DNA of 64,000 nucleotides from CAZBDU01 sp964490725 (GTDB taxonomy: Bacteria; Spirochaetota; Spirochaetia; SZUA-6; DRHE01), in assembly GCA_964490725.1 (NCBI GenBank), contig CAZBDU010000015.1, positions 24,529 through 88,528 on the forward strand, in the 5' to 3' direction. This document shows, in pieces, positions 49,236 to 57,423 of this stretch (position 1 is the first letter of the stretch; each line of letters starts with the position of its first letter). The notes under the pieces were generated by a model. That model worked only from the letters and a program-made list of their open reading frames with translations. It made no database searches and had not been told where the DNA came from. The position numbers and the translations under genes were made by a program.

Positions 49236-50249
49236 GTGGCGGACATCAAAGAAGCGGACACAGCCGAATCCCAGGATGCCAGAGAACGACTCATACGAAA
49301 AAGGCGGATCTCTCCCGTGTACTTTACGATCGCCCTTCTCGTGGTCGTCGGGCTCCTGTTCTACCTGGGAAACAGGAACTTTCTGTCGCTGTACAACCTG
49401 AACACGATCGTCAGCTTCTCCGCGATCCTCCTGATGGTCGCTTTGGGCCAGATGTGCGCCATTCTCGTTGGCGGGATAGACCTCTCCGTCGGGGGGTTGG
49501 TATCGTTCATCTCTGTAGCCTTCATTCTCCTTATTGAGCCGTTGGGATACCTGGCATATCCGGCCTGCCTTCTGATAGGGGTGATCGTCGGATACATCAA
49601 CGGGAACGTCCTCACCCGGATACGGATCCCGTCGTTTATCGCCACCCTGGCAACCGGTGGCATCCTCACCAGTCTGGCGTACGTCGCTTCTTCGGGAGCC
49701 GGAGCGCCCAGGCCGGTGAACCTTCCCCCGGCGAGCTATGAGGTGGTTGACACCGTTGTCAACGGGAGGCTGCTCAACGTGGGCAACGTGCTTTACATAG
49801 GATTTGCGGTGCTCGTGTTCTTCTACGTGATTCTCCGTTTCACCAGTACGGGCCGCAATATATTCTACGTCGGCAGCAACATCAAGATGTCCTGGATGTC
49901 GGGAATCAGCATCGTGAAGACGCGCAACATCGCTTTCATTCTTTCAGGATTGGGCGCCGCGATCACGGGCCTCCTGATATCCTCTGTGCGCTACGGCGGC
50001 GACCCGATGGTCGGCAACGCGTACGTCTTGAACTCGATCGCGGCGGTCGTTGTGGGCGGCACGGCGCTCACCGGCGGCGCGGGAGGGGTGATCAATACCG
50101 TGTTCGGCGCGATCTTCATGAGCATGCTGGACAACGGGATGAACGTCGTCGGCATCAACCAGTACTTCCAGCAGTCTATCCTGGGTGCGATGGTTATCGT
50201 CTGCGTCACGCTGACCTTCGACCGAGCAAAGACCCCTATTGTCAAGTGA
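49236..50249 (+). CDS. Sugar ABC transporter permease (second of two)
   Basis: A 337-residue membrane protein from GTG 49236 behind AAGGAGAACCTCAA. A charged cytoplasmic lead of about 28 residues precedes helix 1 (VYFTIALLVVVGLLFYLG). Family blocks are ALGQMCAILVGGIDLSVGG, RIPSFIATLATGGILTSLA, YVGSNIKMSWMSGISIVKTRNIAF and SIAAVVVGGTALTGGAGGVINTVFGA. It is the heterodimer partner of the 46622 permease. The IclR gene follows 34 bases later on the same strand. Confidence 0.92.
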   Translation: MADIKEADTAESQDARERLIRKRRISPVYFTIALLVVVGLLFYLGNRNFLSLYNLNTIVSFSAILLMVALGQMCAILVGGIDLSVGGLVSFISVAFILLIEPLGYLAYPACLLIGVIVGYINGNVLTRIRIPSFIATLATGGILTSLAYVASSGAGAPRPVNLPPASYEVVDTVVNGRLLNVGNVLYIGFAVLVFFYVILRFTSTGRNIFYVGSNIKMSWMSGISIVKTRNIAFILSGLGAAITGLLISSVRYGGDPMVGNAYVLNSIAAVVVGGTALTGGAGGVINTVFGAIFMSMLDNGMNVVGINQYFQQSILGAMVIVCVTLTFDRAKTPIVK

Positions 50250-50283
50250 AAGGGTGTGGAAGGGTAGCGCTTGAGAGAGTGAT

Positions 50284-51078
50284 ATGGCTGGACCAGAACC
50301 TGTCAAAGCAGTGAACAAGACCATGCGCCTGCTGGAAGCACTGGCTCAAGAGAAAGAGCTGGGGGTAACCGATCTGGCCGGGCGCGCGGGCATACACAAG
50401 AGCACCGTGTTTCGCTTCCTGAACTCCCTGAAGGAGCTGGGCTATGTCCGTCAGAACAACGCCAACGAGAAATACAGCCTGACGTTGAAGCTTTTCGAGC
50501 TGGGATCGCGCGTGCTGGGACGCATGGAGCTCTGGGAACAGGCCAATCCGATTCTGGAGCAGCTCGCAGAGAAGACCCACGAGACGATCCACCTGGCCGT
50601 TCTGGATGAGGACAGTCTGGTTTATCTGGGAAAAATCGAATCGACACAGGCGCTGCGGGTATCCATGTCTTCGCGGGTCGGACAGAGCGCCCCCACGCAT
50701 TGCACAGGGGTAGGCAAGCTCCTTCTGGCCTATGCACCGCCGGAGCAGGTGGAGCGGATCCTGAAGCGGGAAGGCCTGCGGCGCTTCACGGAACACACCA
50801 TCACCGTCCGGTCTCTGCTCGCGAAGGAACTGGACAACATCCGGCAGAACGGGTTCGCGATCGACGATGAGGAGCACGAGGTGGGCGTGCGATGCGTGGC
50901 GGCGCCGGTGCGCAGCAGGCATGGGACGACCATCGCCGCACTTAGCATCTCCATGCCGTCGGCGCGGCTGACGGACGGCGAGATTCCCCGCTACCGGGAG
51001 TATGTCACCGAGGCGGCAGAACAGATCTCCAGGAGGATTGGAGCGCTGCCCGAGGAGCCTGTCGCGGCAGGCGAGTAG
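50284..51078 (+). CDS. IclR-family regulator, KdgR-like
   Basis: A 264-residue regulator. The N-terminal winged helix is VNKTMRLLEALAQEKELGVTDLAGRAGIHKSTVFRFLNSLKELGYV. The effector domain shows ETIHLAVLDEDSLVYLGKIES, HCTGVGKLLLAYAPPEQVE, DDEEHEVGVRCVAAPV and AALSISMPSARL. The long linker helix and the effector-site pattern are those of KdgR, which senses 2-keto-3-deoxygluconate. A complete KdgR-type operator lies at the head of the same operon, so autoregulation is expected. ATG 50284 follows GAGAGAGTGAT. It is distinct from the IclR protein at 3435 and its different operator. Confidence 0.92.
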   Translation: MAGPEPVKAVNKTMRLLEALAQEKELGVTDLAGRAGIHKSTVFRFLNSLKELGYVRQNNANEKYSLTLKLFELGSRVLGRMELWEQANPILEQLAEKTHETIHLAVLDEDSLVYLGKIESTQALRVSMSSRVGQSAPTHCTGVGKLLLAYAPPEQVERILKREGLRRFTEHTITVRSLLAKELDNIRQNGFAIDDEEHEVGVRCVAAPVRSRHGTTIAALSISMPSARLTDGEIPRYREYVTEAAEQISRRIGALPEEPVAAGE

Positions 51079-51110
51079 GTCTTTCACATCCCACCCTGAA
51101 AGGAAAACCG

Positions 51111-51302
51111 TTGCAGCTGGGCCTGGCTGTCAGCCCAGTGGTATTGGTGCTGGAGGATGGTTGTGTGCTTCCCGGCAGCCCGGCTGCCGGGGCGCTGCCC
51201 GAAATGGCATTCGAGGCGGACCGGCATATCATCGAGCGCTACTGTTCCCTGGGTCTGACCGGAGTGCCGGTCGATCCGCCGTATTCGCTGAGAAAGCTAT
51301 GA
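51111..51302 (+). CDS. Short open frame of unknown function
   Basis: 63 codons from TTG 51111, with AAAGGAAAACCG upstream. The peptide (MQLGLAVSPVVLVLEDGCVL, then PGSPAAGALPEMAFEADRHI) matches no family I know. It may be the tail of a lost gene. It lies between the KdgR-like gene and the DJ-1 gene, 24 bases before the latter, so it is at least transcribed with them. Coding status is doubtful. Confidence 0.3.
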   Translation: MQLGLAVSPVVLVLEDGCVLPGSPAAGALPEMAFEADRHIIERYCSLGLTGVPVDPPYSLRKL

Positions 51303-51326
51303 GCACGAGTAGGTGAGGAGGTTGGA

Positions 51327-51911
51327 ATGGCTGCAAGAATCAGGGGCAAAAGTGTGGTTATCGTGGTCTCCCACGAATTCGAGGACGTAGAGTTGCTGTA
51401 CCCAGTACTGAGGTTGGCCGAGGAAGGTGCGGCCGTCATCGTGGTACCCGTGCCGGTAGGGCTTCACCCACGCCCGCAGTTTCCCGGCAAGCCGGTGACT
51501 GGGCGCTTCGGTCACACCGTGCCTATCCCGGTGATGGAAGAGGGAAACCGGTACACCGTGCGAACCCTCGAGCAGGTTTCGGCGGACTCTTTGGACTGCT
51601 TGATGTTTCCGGGAGGTTTCTCGCCGGATCAGCTGCGTATCCACGAGCCCACTCTGGAGTTGGTGCGGCAGTGCCACAAAAAGGGCAAGCTCATCGCTGC
51701 TATTTGCCACGGCCCGTCGGTGTTGATCTCCGCCGGTATCGTGAAGGGCAAGAGGGTTACCTCATACAAGGCTATCCGCGACGACTTGATCAATGCCGCC
51801 TGCCGTTTCGAGGATGTGCCTGCCATAAGAGACGGCAATATCATCACCGCGCGGGTACCGGACGATCTGCCGGAGTTCTGCCAGGAAATCATCCAAGCGT
51901 TGGCTGAGTAG
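51327..51911 (+). CDS. DJ-1/PfpI-family protein
   Basis: A 194-residue class I glutamine-amidotransferase-like protein. The nucleophile elbow AICHGPSVLI places Cys127 next to His128, and Glu19 (SHEFEDVELLYP) is in the position of the conserved Glu that tunes the cysteine. The remaining fold blocks are YDCLMFPGGFSPDQLR-like LDCLMFPGG, RVTSYKAIRDDL and VRDGNIITAR-type AIRDGNIITARVPDDL. Family members are glyoxalase III-type, chaperone/deglycase or protease-like. A role in detoxifying reactive aldehydes from sugar-acid cleavage would fit. It is the last gene of the KdgR-like operon direction. Confidence 0.9.
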   Translation: MAARIRGKSVVIVVSHEFEDVELLYPVLRLAEEGAAVIVVPVPVGLHPRPQFPGKPVTGRFGHTVPIPVMEEGNRYTVRTLEQVSADSLDCLMFPGGFSPDQLRIHEPTLELVRQCHKKGKLIAAICHGPSVLISAGIVKGKRVTSYKAIRDDLINAACRFEDVPAIRDGNIITARVPDDLPEFCQEIIQALAE

Positions 51912-52434
51912 ACAACCAACCCTGGGGAGTCGCGGATGTGGCAACCCGTGATGAGGGCTCCGGGTAGGATCGGGCAGTTCCGTTTTCTCCTGCAGGGGAT
52001 CGATTGTCACACCTCGTGGAGCAAGGTTACCTCGGACGCCGGCCAGCCTGCCACCATTCCGGCACGCTGGAGCGCCCTTGATCCGCTGAGGTTCGCACGC
52101 CGAGGCATGCAGGAAGCCGAGACGAGGCGGGCTGAGGGGATACTTCGGGTTACCGCCTCCCGGCGGGCCCGCCGCAGAAGCCGTGATCAACTGCACCGCC
52201 TCATCGGCCGAATCGGCCAGGCTCAGCAGTTCCAGCTCCTCCTAGCGAATCTTCCAAGCATGCCGAACGAACAGCAGTTCGATGTTCAGCCCGACGGATC
52301 GCAGCGGCCACGAACTTGCCCACGATCGCGCCACAATGGCCGGGAAGAAGTCCAACCGGCGGCGGGGGTGCCAGAAGTTCCCCTTCGCCCCGATGTCGCG
52401 GGTGGCGGCGACTTGTGGTAGGATTGGGGCGACC
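51912..52434. other. Intergenic stretch without a recognisable gene
   Basis: About 520 bases. Frames of 80-160 codons on the plus strand show no recognisable domain and mixed codon use. It separates the KdgR-like operon from the adenylate-cyclase relic. Confidence 0.4.
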
Positions 52435-52780
52435 TCAGAGGCTTGGGAGGGAGCAGATGAGGTTCCCGAGCTCGAAGCTCTCCCGGGTCTGGATCTTGCG
52501 GACCATCAGGTCAGGAGATTCCTCATCGAAAACCTCGAACACGCTCACGGCCTTCTCCCTGCCCCGCACCCGTACCTTGTCCAGGAAGGGGAAGTGATAA
52601 TCCGTGGGGTTGGGGAGGCCGAAGAGCACGTCACTGGTGACCACCAGGGAAACCCCGTACATCTTGGTCAGTCGCTCCACGCGCTGCGCCTGGTTCACCG
52701 CGTCCGAGACCGCCGTGCCCTGCATGAACCGCCGATGTCCGACCATTCATGCGCTCGAAGTAGGAGCTCAGGAACTCGAA
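52435..52780 (-). pseudogene. Relic of a class III adenylate/guanylate cyclase
   Basis: The minus-strand frame reads GHRRFMQGTAVSDAVNQAQR, then VERLTKMYGVSLVVTSDVLF, PFLDKVRVRGREKAVSVFEV and ESFELGN before stopping at 52435. This is the C-terminal half of a class III cyclase catalytic domain (MxGTxxSDAVNxAxRxE, FLDKVxVKGK). Just upstream (about 52780-52745) another frame reads EFLSSYFERM, the segment that normally lies about 75 residues earlier. The metal-binding core between them is missing. Internal deletion plus frameshift make this a dead remnant. Confidence 0.7.
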
Positions 52781-52881
52781 TCACGGCGCCGTCCAGTGTT
52801 TCCCACGTGAGAGACCTGCTCCGATAGGGTCTCCTTCGCATTGGCACCGGCCGAAGGCACACCGAATTTCCATCTTTTCCC

Positions 52882-52909
52882 TTGACAGGTCGGCAATAAA
52901 GATTAAAAT
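52882..52909 (+). promoter_or_regulatory. Promoter candidate upstream of the ArsR-type regulator
   Basis: TTGACA (52882-52887), a 16-base spacer and TAAAAT (52904-52909), in a markedly AT-rich stretch. The leader to the regulator start would be about 150 bases. Confidence 0.5.
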
Positions 52910-53004
52910 AATTGTTAATAAACAGCTTTGATGTTATAGAGGCAAAGCCGGAGCAAGAATTGTGATTTCCTTGGGCTTCGGAGCGGGTGGACAACACAAA
53001 TCGA

Positions 53005-53017
53005 ATTGTTATACAAT
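53005..53017. promoter_or_regulatory. Operator-like palindrome ATTGT-TAT-ACAAT
   Basis: A perfect 5+5 inverted repeat 51 bases upstream of the ArsR-type regulator start, inside the AT-rich leader. It is a plausible autoregulatory site. Confidence 0.45.
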
Positions 53018-53067
53018 GCGACGTGATCTATATCAGTATTCTTGATATTTAAGGCGGAGGCAGGATC

Positions 53068-53994
53068 ATAAAAAGTCGACTTCTGGTTATCAACTCGGAA
53101 GAAGAGGGCGCCTACGAGATCATAAACGCTCTGGCCTCAAAGGTCCGGCTGAAGGTATTGGACGTTTTGAAGGAGGGCAAACTCAATGTCGGCGAAATTG
53201 CCAGGTCGCTGTCGATCCCGCAGTCCACAGCGGTGGTTAGCATCAAAGTACTCGAGGCAGCCGGTCTGATCGATATCGAAATGGCTCCCGGCCGCAAGGG
53301 TTCCCAGAAGATATGCTCCCTCCCCTACGACGAGGTCGTTATACAACTTCCCAGCATGAAGAAGGAGGTTGACGACAGAATCGTAGAGGTCCAGATGCCG
53401 GTAGGACTCTACACCGATTTCGAAGTGAGTCCGCCCTGTGGTCTTTGTTCCCGCGAGAAGATAATCGGATTCCTCGACGTGCCGTCTTCTTTTCTGAGCC
53501 CGGAAAGGTCAACAGCGGAGCTCGTATGGTTTGAGAAGGGATTTCTGGAGTACAAGTTTCCGAACAACATGCCCCAAGGGGAGGAGTTGAAAAGCCTGGG
53601 CGTCATTATGGAGGTTTGCTCCGAAGTGCCGGGGACCAGCAAGAAGTGGCCTTCGGATATCACGATATGGATAAACGGAGTGGAGATCGGGACCTGGACG
53701 TCCCCCGGAGATTTCGGCGACAAGCGGGGGAAGCTGACCCCCGCATGGTGGAAGCTGGCAGGCTCCCAGTATGGATTGTTGAAAAGCTGGAATGTCACGC
53801 ACAAAGGTTCTTTCATCGACGGGATTGAGGTCTCAAAGGTAAAGGTAGCGGACTTGGAGATACGTAATCATACATCTGTGAAGGTACGGATAGGGATCAA
53901 GGAGGATAGCAAGAACGTCGGCGGTATCAATGTTTTCGGAAAGGGCTTCGGTAATTATGCGCAGGATATCCTCTTGAGGATGGAGTTTGTCTAG
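53068..53994 (+). CDS. ArsR-type winged-helix regulator with a large C-terminal sensor domain
   Basis: About 308 residues. The N-terminal helix-turn-helix is ALASKVRLKVLDVLKEGKLN, then VGEIARSLSIPQSTAVVSIKVLEAAGLI. The rest is a beta-rich domain (CGLCSREKIIGFLDVPSSFL, ITIWINGVEIGTWTSPGDFG, FIDGIEVSKVKVADLEIRNH) like the sugar-sensing domains fused to ArsR-type helices in carbohydrate operons. No ATG, GTG or TTG opens the conserved N-terminus. The frame begins after TAA 53050-53052, with GGAGG (53056-53060) 7 bases before an ATA codon at 53068 (ATA AAA AGT CGA). Start there, or TTG 53158 if only a truncated protein is made. It precedes the arabinose-type transporter operon. Confidence 0.75.
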   Translation: MKSRLLVINSEEEGAYEIINALASKVRLKVLDVLKEGKLNVGEIARSLSIPQSTAVVSIKVLEAAGLIDIEMAPGRKGSQKICSLPYDEVVIQLPSMKKEVDDRIVEVQMPVGLYTDFEVSPPCGLCSREKIIGFLDVPSSFLSPERSTAELVWFEKGFLEYKFPNNMPQGEELKSLGVIMEVCSEVPGTSKKWPSDITIWINGVEIGTWTSPGDFGDKRGKLTPAWWKLAGSQYGLLKSWNVTHKGSFIDGIEVSKVKVADLEIRNHTSVKVRIGIKEDSKNVGGINVFGKGFGNYAQDILLRMEFV

Positions 53995-54011
53995 GAGGGT
54001 CGGATAAGAAG

Positions 54012-54024
54012 AAGGAGGTGATCC
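54012..54024 (+). promoter_or_regulatory. Full-length Shine-Dalgarno sequence
   Basis: AAGGAGGTGATCC is the exact complement of the 3' end of bacterial 16S rRNA over 13 bases, 5 bases before the ATG of the small leader frame at 54030. A site this long is rare and would load ribosomes very efficiently. Confidence 0.65.
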
Positions 54025-54029
54025 AAAGG

Positions 54030-54101
54030 ATGTCGAGAGAACGGGATGACAATCATGTAGATCCAAGAAGTTCTAGGAAACCCAAAGGAGGAACGAGATG
54101 A
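54030..54101 (+). CDS. Putative 23-residue leader peptide coupled to the binding-protein gene
   Basis: ATG 54030 (MSRERDDNHVDP...) ends with TGA 54099-54101, which overlaps the ATG of the binding-protein gene as ATGA. It is highly charged, with Arg and Lys in the second half, and is preceded by a 13-base Shine-Dalgarno match. The binding-protein gene also has its own GGAGGAACGAG. The overlap suggests translational coupling or a leader that regulates expression. It could be fortuitous. Confidence 0.45.
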   Translation: MSRERDDNHVDPRSSRKPKGGTR

Positions 54102-55378
54102 GGAATAGGTTACTTGTTCTGCTGCTGCTCGTAATTGCGGGCGGACTGGTCTTTGGCGGCGGCAAGCAAGAGAAGACCGTACCGCGGGAGCTTACCTTCG
54201 ACACTTTTGTTGCGGATCACCAGAAGTACTACGAGATGATGCTCGGGGAGTTCAACAAGAAGTATCCCGACGCCGGTTTGGTTCTCAAAATGACGACGAC
54301 CCCGGTGGATCAGCTGCACGACAAGCTGACCATGAGCCTTGCTGCAGGTTCCGGGGCTCCAGATATTTTCGATATGAACATCCAGTGGTCGGGGACATTC
54401 CTCAAGCAGAATCCCCAGTACTTTTACGAGCTCGATGATCTTGTTGCGAAATACAAAGATGTGATGCACCCGGCGCGGATCAAAGCCTACACCGACCCGC
54501 AGGGCCACGTGCTGGGTCTTCCGACCCACGTCGGTGCGGGTGTTATGTACTACAACGTTGAGATGTTCCGGCAGGCCGGTGTCGATTTCAACAACATCCC
54601 GTATTGGAAGGACTGGGTAGAGATCGGTAAGAAGGTTACCAAAGCGGAGCAGGGAATCTGGTGGACCGCCAATCAGAACGTGATACCCCGGGAGTTCGCC
54701 CTTCTCACCATGCAGAACGGCGGGTATATAATCGACCCTCAGGGAAAGATTACCGTGGACGAAAAACCGGCTGTTGAAGCCCTCCAGTTCATCCATGACA
54801 ATGTCCGCGTTCACAAGATCTCCGTGATCGCTCCCAATGGTGATTTTCACGATCCCAATTTTTGGCCGATGCTGAACGGAAACAAGATTTACGCCTTGCC
54901 CTACGCTCAGTGGTACATGATACGGTTCAAGAATTTCGTGCCCGACTTGAAGGGCAAGGTCGCCGTCAGGCCTCTTCCATTGTGGAGACCGAACGGGAAC
55001 ACCTCCGCCACTATGGGTGGCACCGGGACGGTTATTACGAAGCAGTGTAAGAACGTCGAGTTGGCCAAGCAATTCCTCGAGTTCTCCAAGCTCACCTATG
55101 ACGCCAATATCAAGATCTGGACGAATCTGGGGTTCGATCCGCCTCGCATGGACGTGTACGATGACCCCAAGCTTCTGCAGCCTGATCCGTACTTCAACAA
55201 CGAGCCCGTCATGGTTCAGCTCAAGAAGGCCATGACCAAGCTTGTCGTTATTCCAATCTGGCCTGAGTTCACAGAGCTCTGGATGAAGCTTGGCCGGGAG
55301 ACGATATTCAATGTACTCGAGGGAACAAAAACTCCGGCAGAGGCCTTGAAGGAGGCTGCAGACGCAGTCAGGGGCTAG
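54098..55378 (+). CDS. ABC transporter substrate-binding protein, family 1 (AraN-like, arabinose oligosaccharides)
   Basis: A 426-residue extracellular solute receptor. The signal peptide is MRNRLLVLLLLVIAGG followed by LVFGGGKQEK, again the spirochaete-type Gly-Gly junction. The MalE-like fold shows FNKKYPDAGLVLKMTTTP, SLAAGSGAPDIFDM, VLGLPTHVGAGVMYYNVEMF, FALLTMQNGGYIIDPQGK and ATMGGTGTVITKQC. With two MalF/MalG-type permeases and a GH51 arabinofuranosidase downstream, the ligand is probably an arabino-oligosaccharide. There is no ATPase gene in the operon, so a shared MsmX/UgpC-type ATPase elsewhere must energise it. A 14-bp hairpin follows the gene. Confidence 0.9.
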   Translation: MRNRLLVLLLLVIAGGLVFGGGKQEKTVPRELTFDTFVADHQKYYEMMLGEFNKKYPDAGLVLKMTTTPVDQLHDKLTMSLAAGSGAPDIFDMNIQWSGTFLKQNPQYFYELDDLVAKYKDVMHPARIKAYTDPQGHVLGLPTHVGAGVMYYNVEMFRQAGVDFNNIPYWKDWVEIGKKVTKAEQGIWWTANQNVIPREFALLTMQNGGYIIDPQGKITVDEKPAVEALQFIHDNVRVHKISVIAPNGDFHDPNFWPMLNGNKIYALPYAQWYMIRFKNFVPDLKGKVAVRPLPLWRPNGNTSATMGGTGTVITKQCKNVELAKQFLEFSKLTYDANIKIWTNLGFDPPRMDVYDDPKLLQPDPYFNNEPVMVQLKKAMTKLVVIPIWPEFTELWMKLGRETIFNVLEGTKTPAEALKEAADAVRG

Positions 55379-55421
55379 ATGTAGCCGAAAGACGGAGATA
55401 TCCGCTACCTTGGTCCACAGG

Positions 55422-55452
55422 CAGCTGCAGAGAGCGACGCTCTCTGCAGCTG
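55422..55452 (+). terminator. Intercistronic hairpin after the AraN-like gene
   Basis: CAGCTGCAGAGAGC (55422-55435) pairs perfectly with GCTCTCTGCAGCTG (55439-55452) over a 3-base loop, followed by TTTC. The T-run is short, so it probably acts as a leaky terminator or a 3' stabiliser that raises receptor over permease expression. Confidence 0.65.
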
Positions 55453-55551
55453 TTTCAAAACCGGAGTGTGTTCTTCTTGCTCCCATCTCGAACAGAATCG
55501 ATCGGCGATAATGCACGAGATTTGAAATATGATAACGCGATGGACTGAGCG

Positions 55552-56484
55552 ATGAAAGGAAACAGAAATCAACCGAGAGCCAGCCTGAGGGTATCGCCAC
55601 GCAAGCAGATAATCACGGTCAAGATCGCCCCCTATATCTTTGTTTCCCCCTTCTTCATTCTCTTTGCCGTATTCATGATTTATCCGATATGCTACTCCCT
55701 CGTACTTAGCCTCCATGAGTTTCAAGGTATTGCCAGCAAGACCTTCATTGGATTCCGCAATTATCTGAAGCTCTTCAAGACAGAGCGATTCCTGTACGCT
55801 TTGTCCAATACAACGAGATTCGCGGCTGGAATGCTCGTTCTATCGGTAGTGACGGCTTTTCTTCTCAGTCTGATTCTCAACTCCAAACGGGTACCCGGAA
55901 GGAACCTTTTCAGGCTGGCTCTTTTTCTTCCCGTTCTCACATCCACAGTGGTTGCCGGTGCTCTTTTTAGACTCATCCTGGTGGATACTCCTGCAGGACT
56001 GCTCAATTCCGCCATAAAGATCCTCGGCGTCCCGCCTCAACGGTGGCTCTTCGACAATTTTTGGGCATTGAATTCGGTGATTCTTGTGGCTTGTTGGCGG
56101 ACCCTCGGTCTGAATACCGTCTATTTCATAGCCGGTCTTCAGGGGCTTCCCTACGAGTTATACGAATCGGCGGTTATCGACGGGGCCAGTCCATTTCAGC
56201 AACTGAGATATCTCACAGTCCCGCTCATGAGACCGGTAATAGCATTTGTTGCGGTCATTACCTTGATCCAGTCCTACCTGGTGTTCACAGAGGTATTCAT
56301 GCTGAGTCCGGCCACCGGCTCTACCCGGGACAATATGATCACCCTGGGATATTACCTGTACGAGTCGGCCTTTCGATTCTTCAAGTTCGGTTACGGGGCA
56401 TCGGTGGGTTTTGTCATGACCTTGATAATTCTCCTTCTCTCTGTCTTCCAGCTCATGCTGCTGGGCGTCTTTCGCAAGGAATAG
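55552..56484 (+). CDS. Carbohydrate ABC transporter permease (MalF/AraP-like)
   Basis: A 310-residue membrane protein with six helices. Residues 1-23 are cytoplasmic and basic, then APYIFVSPFFILFAVFMIYPICYSLVLSL. The EAA coupling loop is LPYELYESAVIDGASPFQQLRYLTVPLMRP. The fold is that of CUT1 sugar permeases. ATG 55552 follows GACTGAGCG, with a weak ribosome site. It is followed after 10 bases by the second permease. The base composition is visibly less GC-rich than in the flanking operons. Confidence 0.92.
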   Translation: MKGNRNQPRASLRVSPRKQIITVKIAPYIFVSPFFILFAVFMIYPICYSLVLSLHEFQGIASKTFIGFRNYLKLFKTERFLYALSNTTRFAAGMLVLSVVTAFLLSLILNSKRVPGRNLFRLALFLPVLTSTVVAGALFRLILVDTPAGLLNSAIKILGVPPQRWLFDNFWALNSVILVACWRTLGLNTVYFIAGLQGLPYELYESAVIDGASPFQQLRYLTVPLMRPVIAFVAVITLIQSYLVFTEVFMLSPATGSTRDNMITLGYYLYESAFRFFKFGYGASVGFVMTLIILLLSVFQLMLLGVFRKE

Positions 56485-56494
56485 GAGGACACTG

Positions 56495-57328
56495 ATGCGC
56501 ACGACGATGAGACAGAAGATTGGGATCATCGTGGCGGAGATATTCATGCTAGTTCTCTGCCTTGTCATGACGTTTCCCTTTTACTGGATGCTCACCTCGT
56601 CCTTCAAGCCCATTGGCCGCATCTTCACGGACCCCATTGTTCTTCTGCCGACTCCTTTTACCATTGATAGCTATTTCAAGCTCCTCACCGAAACGGCTTT
56701 TCCCAGGTGGTATCTCAACAGCCTGATCTTTGCCGTATTCTATCCTTGCCTGGCCATCTTTTTCAGCACCCTGGCAGGCTTCGGCTTTGCCAAGTATTAC
56801 TTCAAGGGGCGAAACGTTCTGATGATGATTGTGCTGGTTTCCATGATGATCCCCCTCCACGCGGTGATGATTCCCATCTTCATGTTGTTGATAAAAATCA
56901 AGTGGGTGAACACCTACTGGGGTGTTATCGTACCGTTTGCCGCTAACCCCTTCGGGATTTTCTTCGTTCGGCAGTACCTCGCCTCTGTGCCGACGGATCT
57001 GATCTATGCTGGACGAATCGATGGATGCTCGGAATTCGGTCTCTACGTTAGGATAATGCTGCCGCTCATGAAGCCTGCAATCGGTGTGTTGGTGATCTAT
57101 TTCGCGATGATCAGCTGGAACTGGTTCCTCTGGCCGTTGGTGGTGATGAGAGAGGGATCCATGTTTCCGCTGAACGTCGGTATGGCCACGTTTGTATCCG
57201 ACTACAGAATTCTCTACGACCAGCTCATGGCAGCTGCCGTGCTCTGTACCCTGCCGTTGGTAATTCTCTTTCTGCTTATGCAGAAACAATTCATCTCGGG
57301 TCTTACCGCGGGAGCCGTGAAACAGTAG
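56495..57328 (+). CDS. Carbohydrate ABC transporter permease (MalG/AraQ-like)
   Basis: A 277-residue CUT1 permease. Helix 1 is IGIIVAEIFMLVLCLVMTFPFYWML with the SSFKP motif typical of MalG-type subunits. The coupling loop is VPTDLIYAGRIDGCSEFGLYVRIMLPLMKPA, with Gly-Arg in place of the usual EAA. AGGAGG lies 9 bases before ATG 56495. The C-terminus QKQFISGLTAGAVKQ is the family's standard end (xKyfvxGlxxGaVKg). It forms the translocation pore with the MalF-like subunit. Confidence 0.93.
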   Translation: MRTTMRQKIGIIVAEIFMLVLCLVMTFPFYWMLTSSFKPIGRIFTDPIVLLPTPFTIDSYFKLLTETAFPRWYLNSLIFAVFYPCLAIFFSTLAGFGFAKYYFKGRNVLMMIVLVSMMIPLHAVMIPIFMLLIKIKWVNTYWGVIVPFAANPFGIFFVRQYLASVPTDLIYAGRIDGCSEFGLYVRIMLPLMKPAIGVLVIYFAMISWNWFLWPLVVMREGSMFPLNVGMATFVSDYRILYDQLMAAAVLCTLPLVILFLLMQKQFISGLTAGAVKQ

Positions 57329-57423
57329 GGACAGTAGGGATAGAACATTACTGGTCTTCAAGAACGAGAAGACAACAACGCGTGCAACTCACAGGTATTC
57401 GCGTCGAGAAAAGAAGGATCGAT

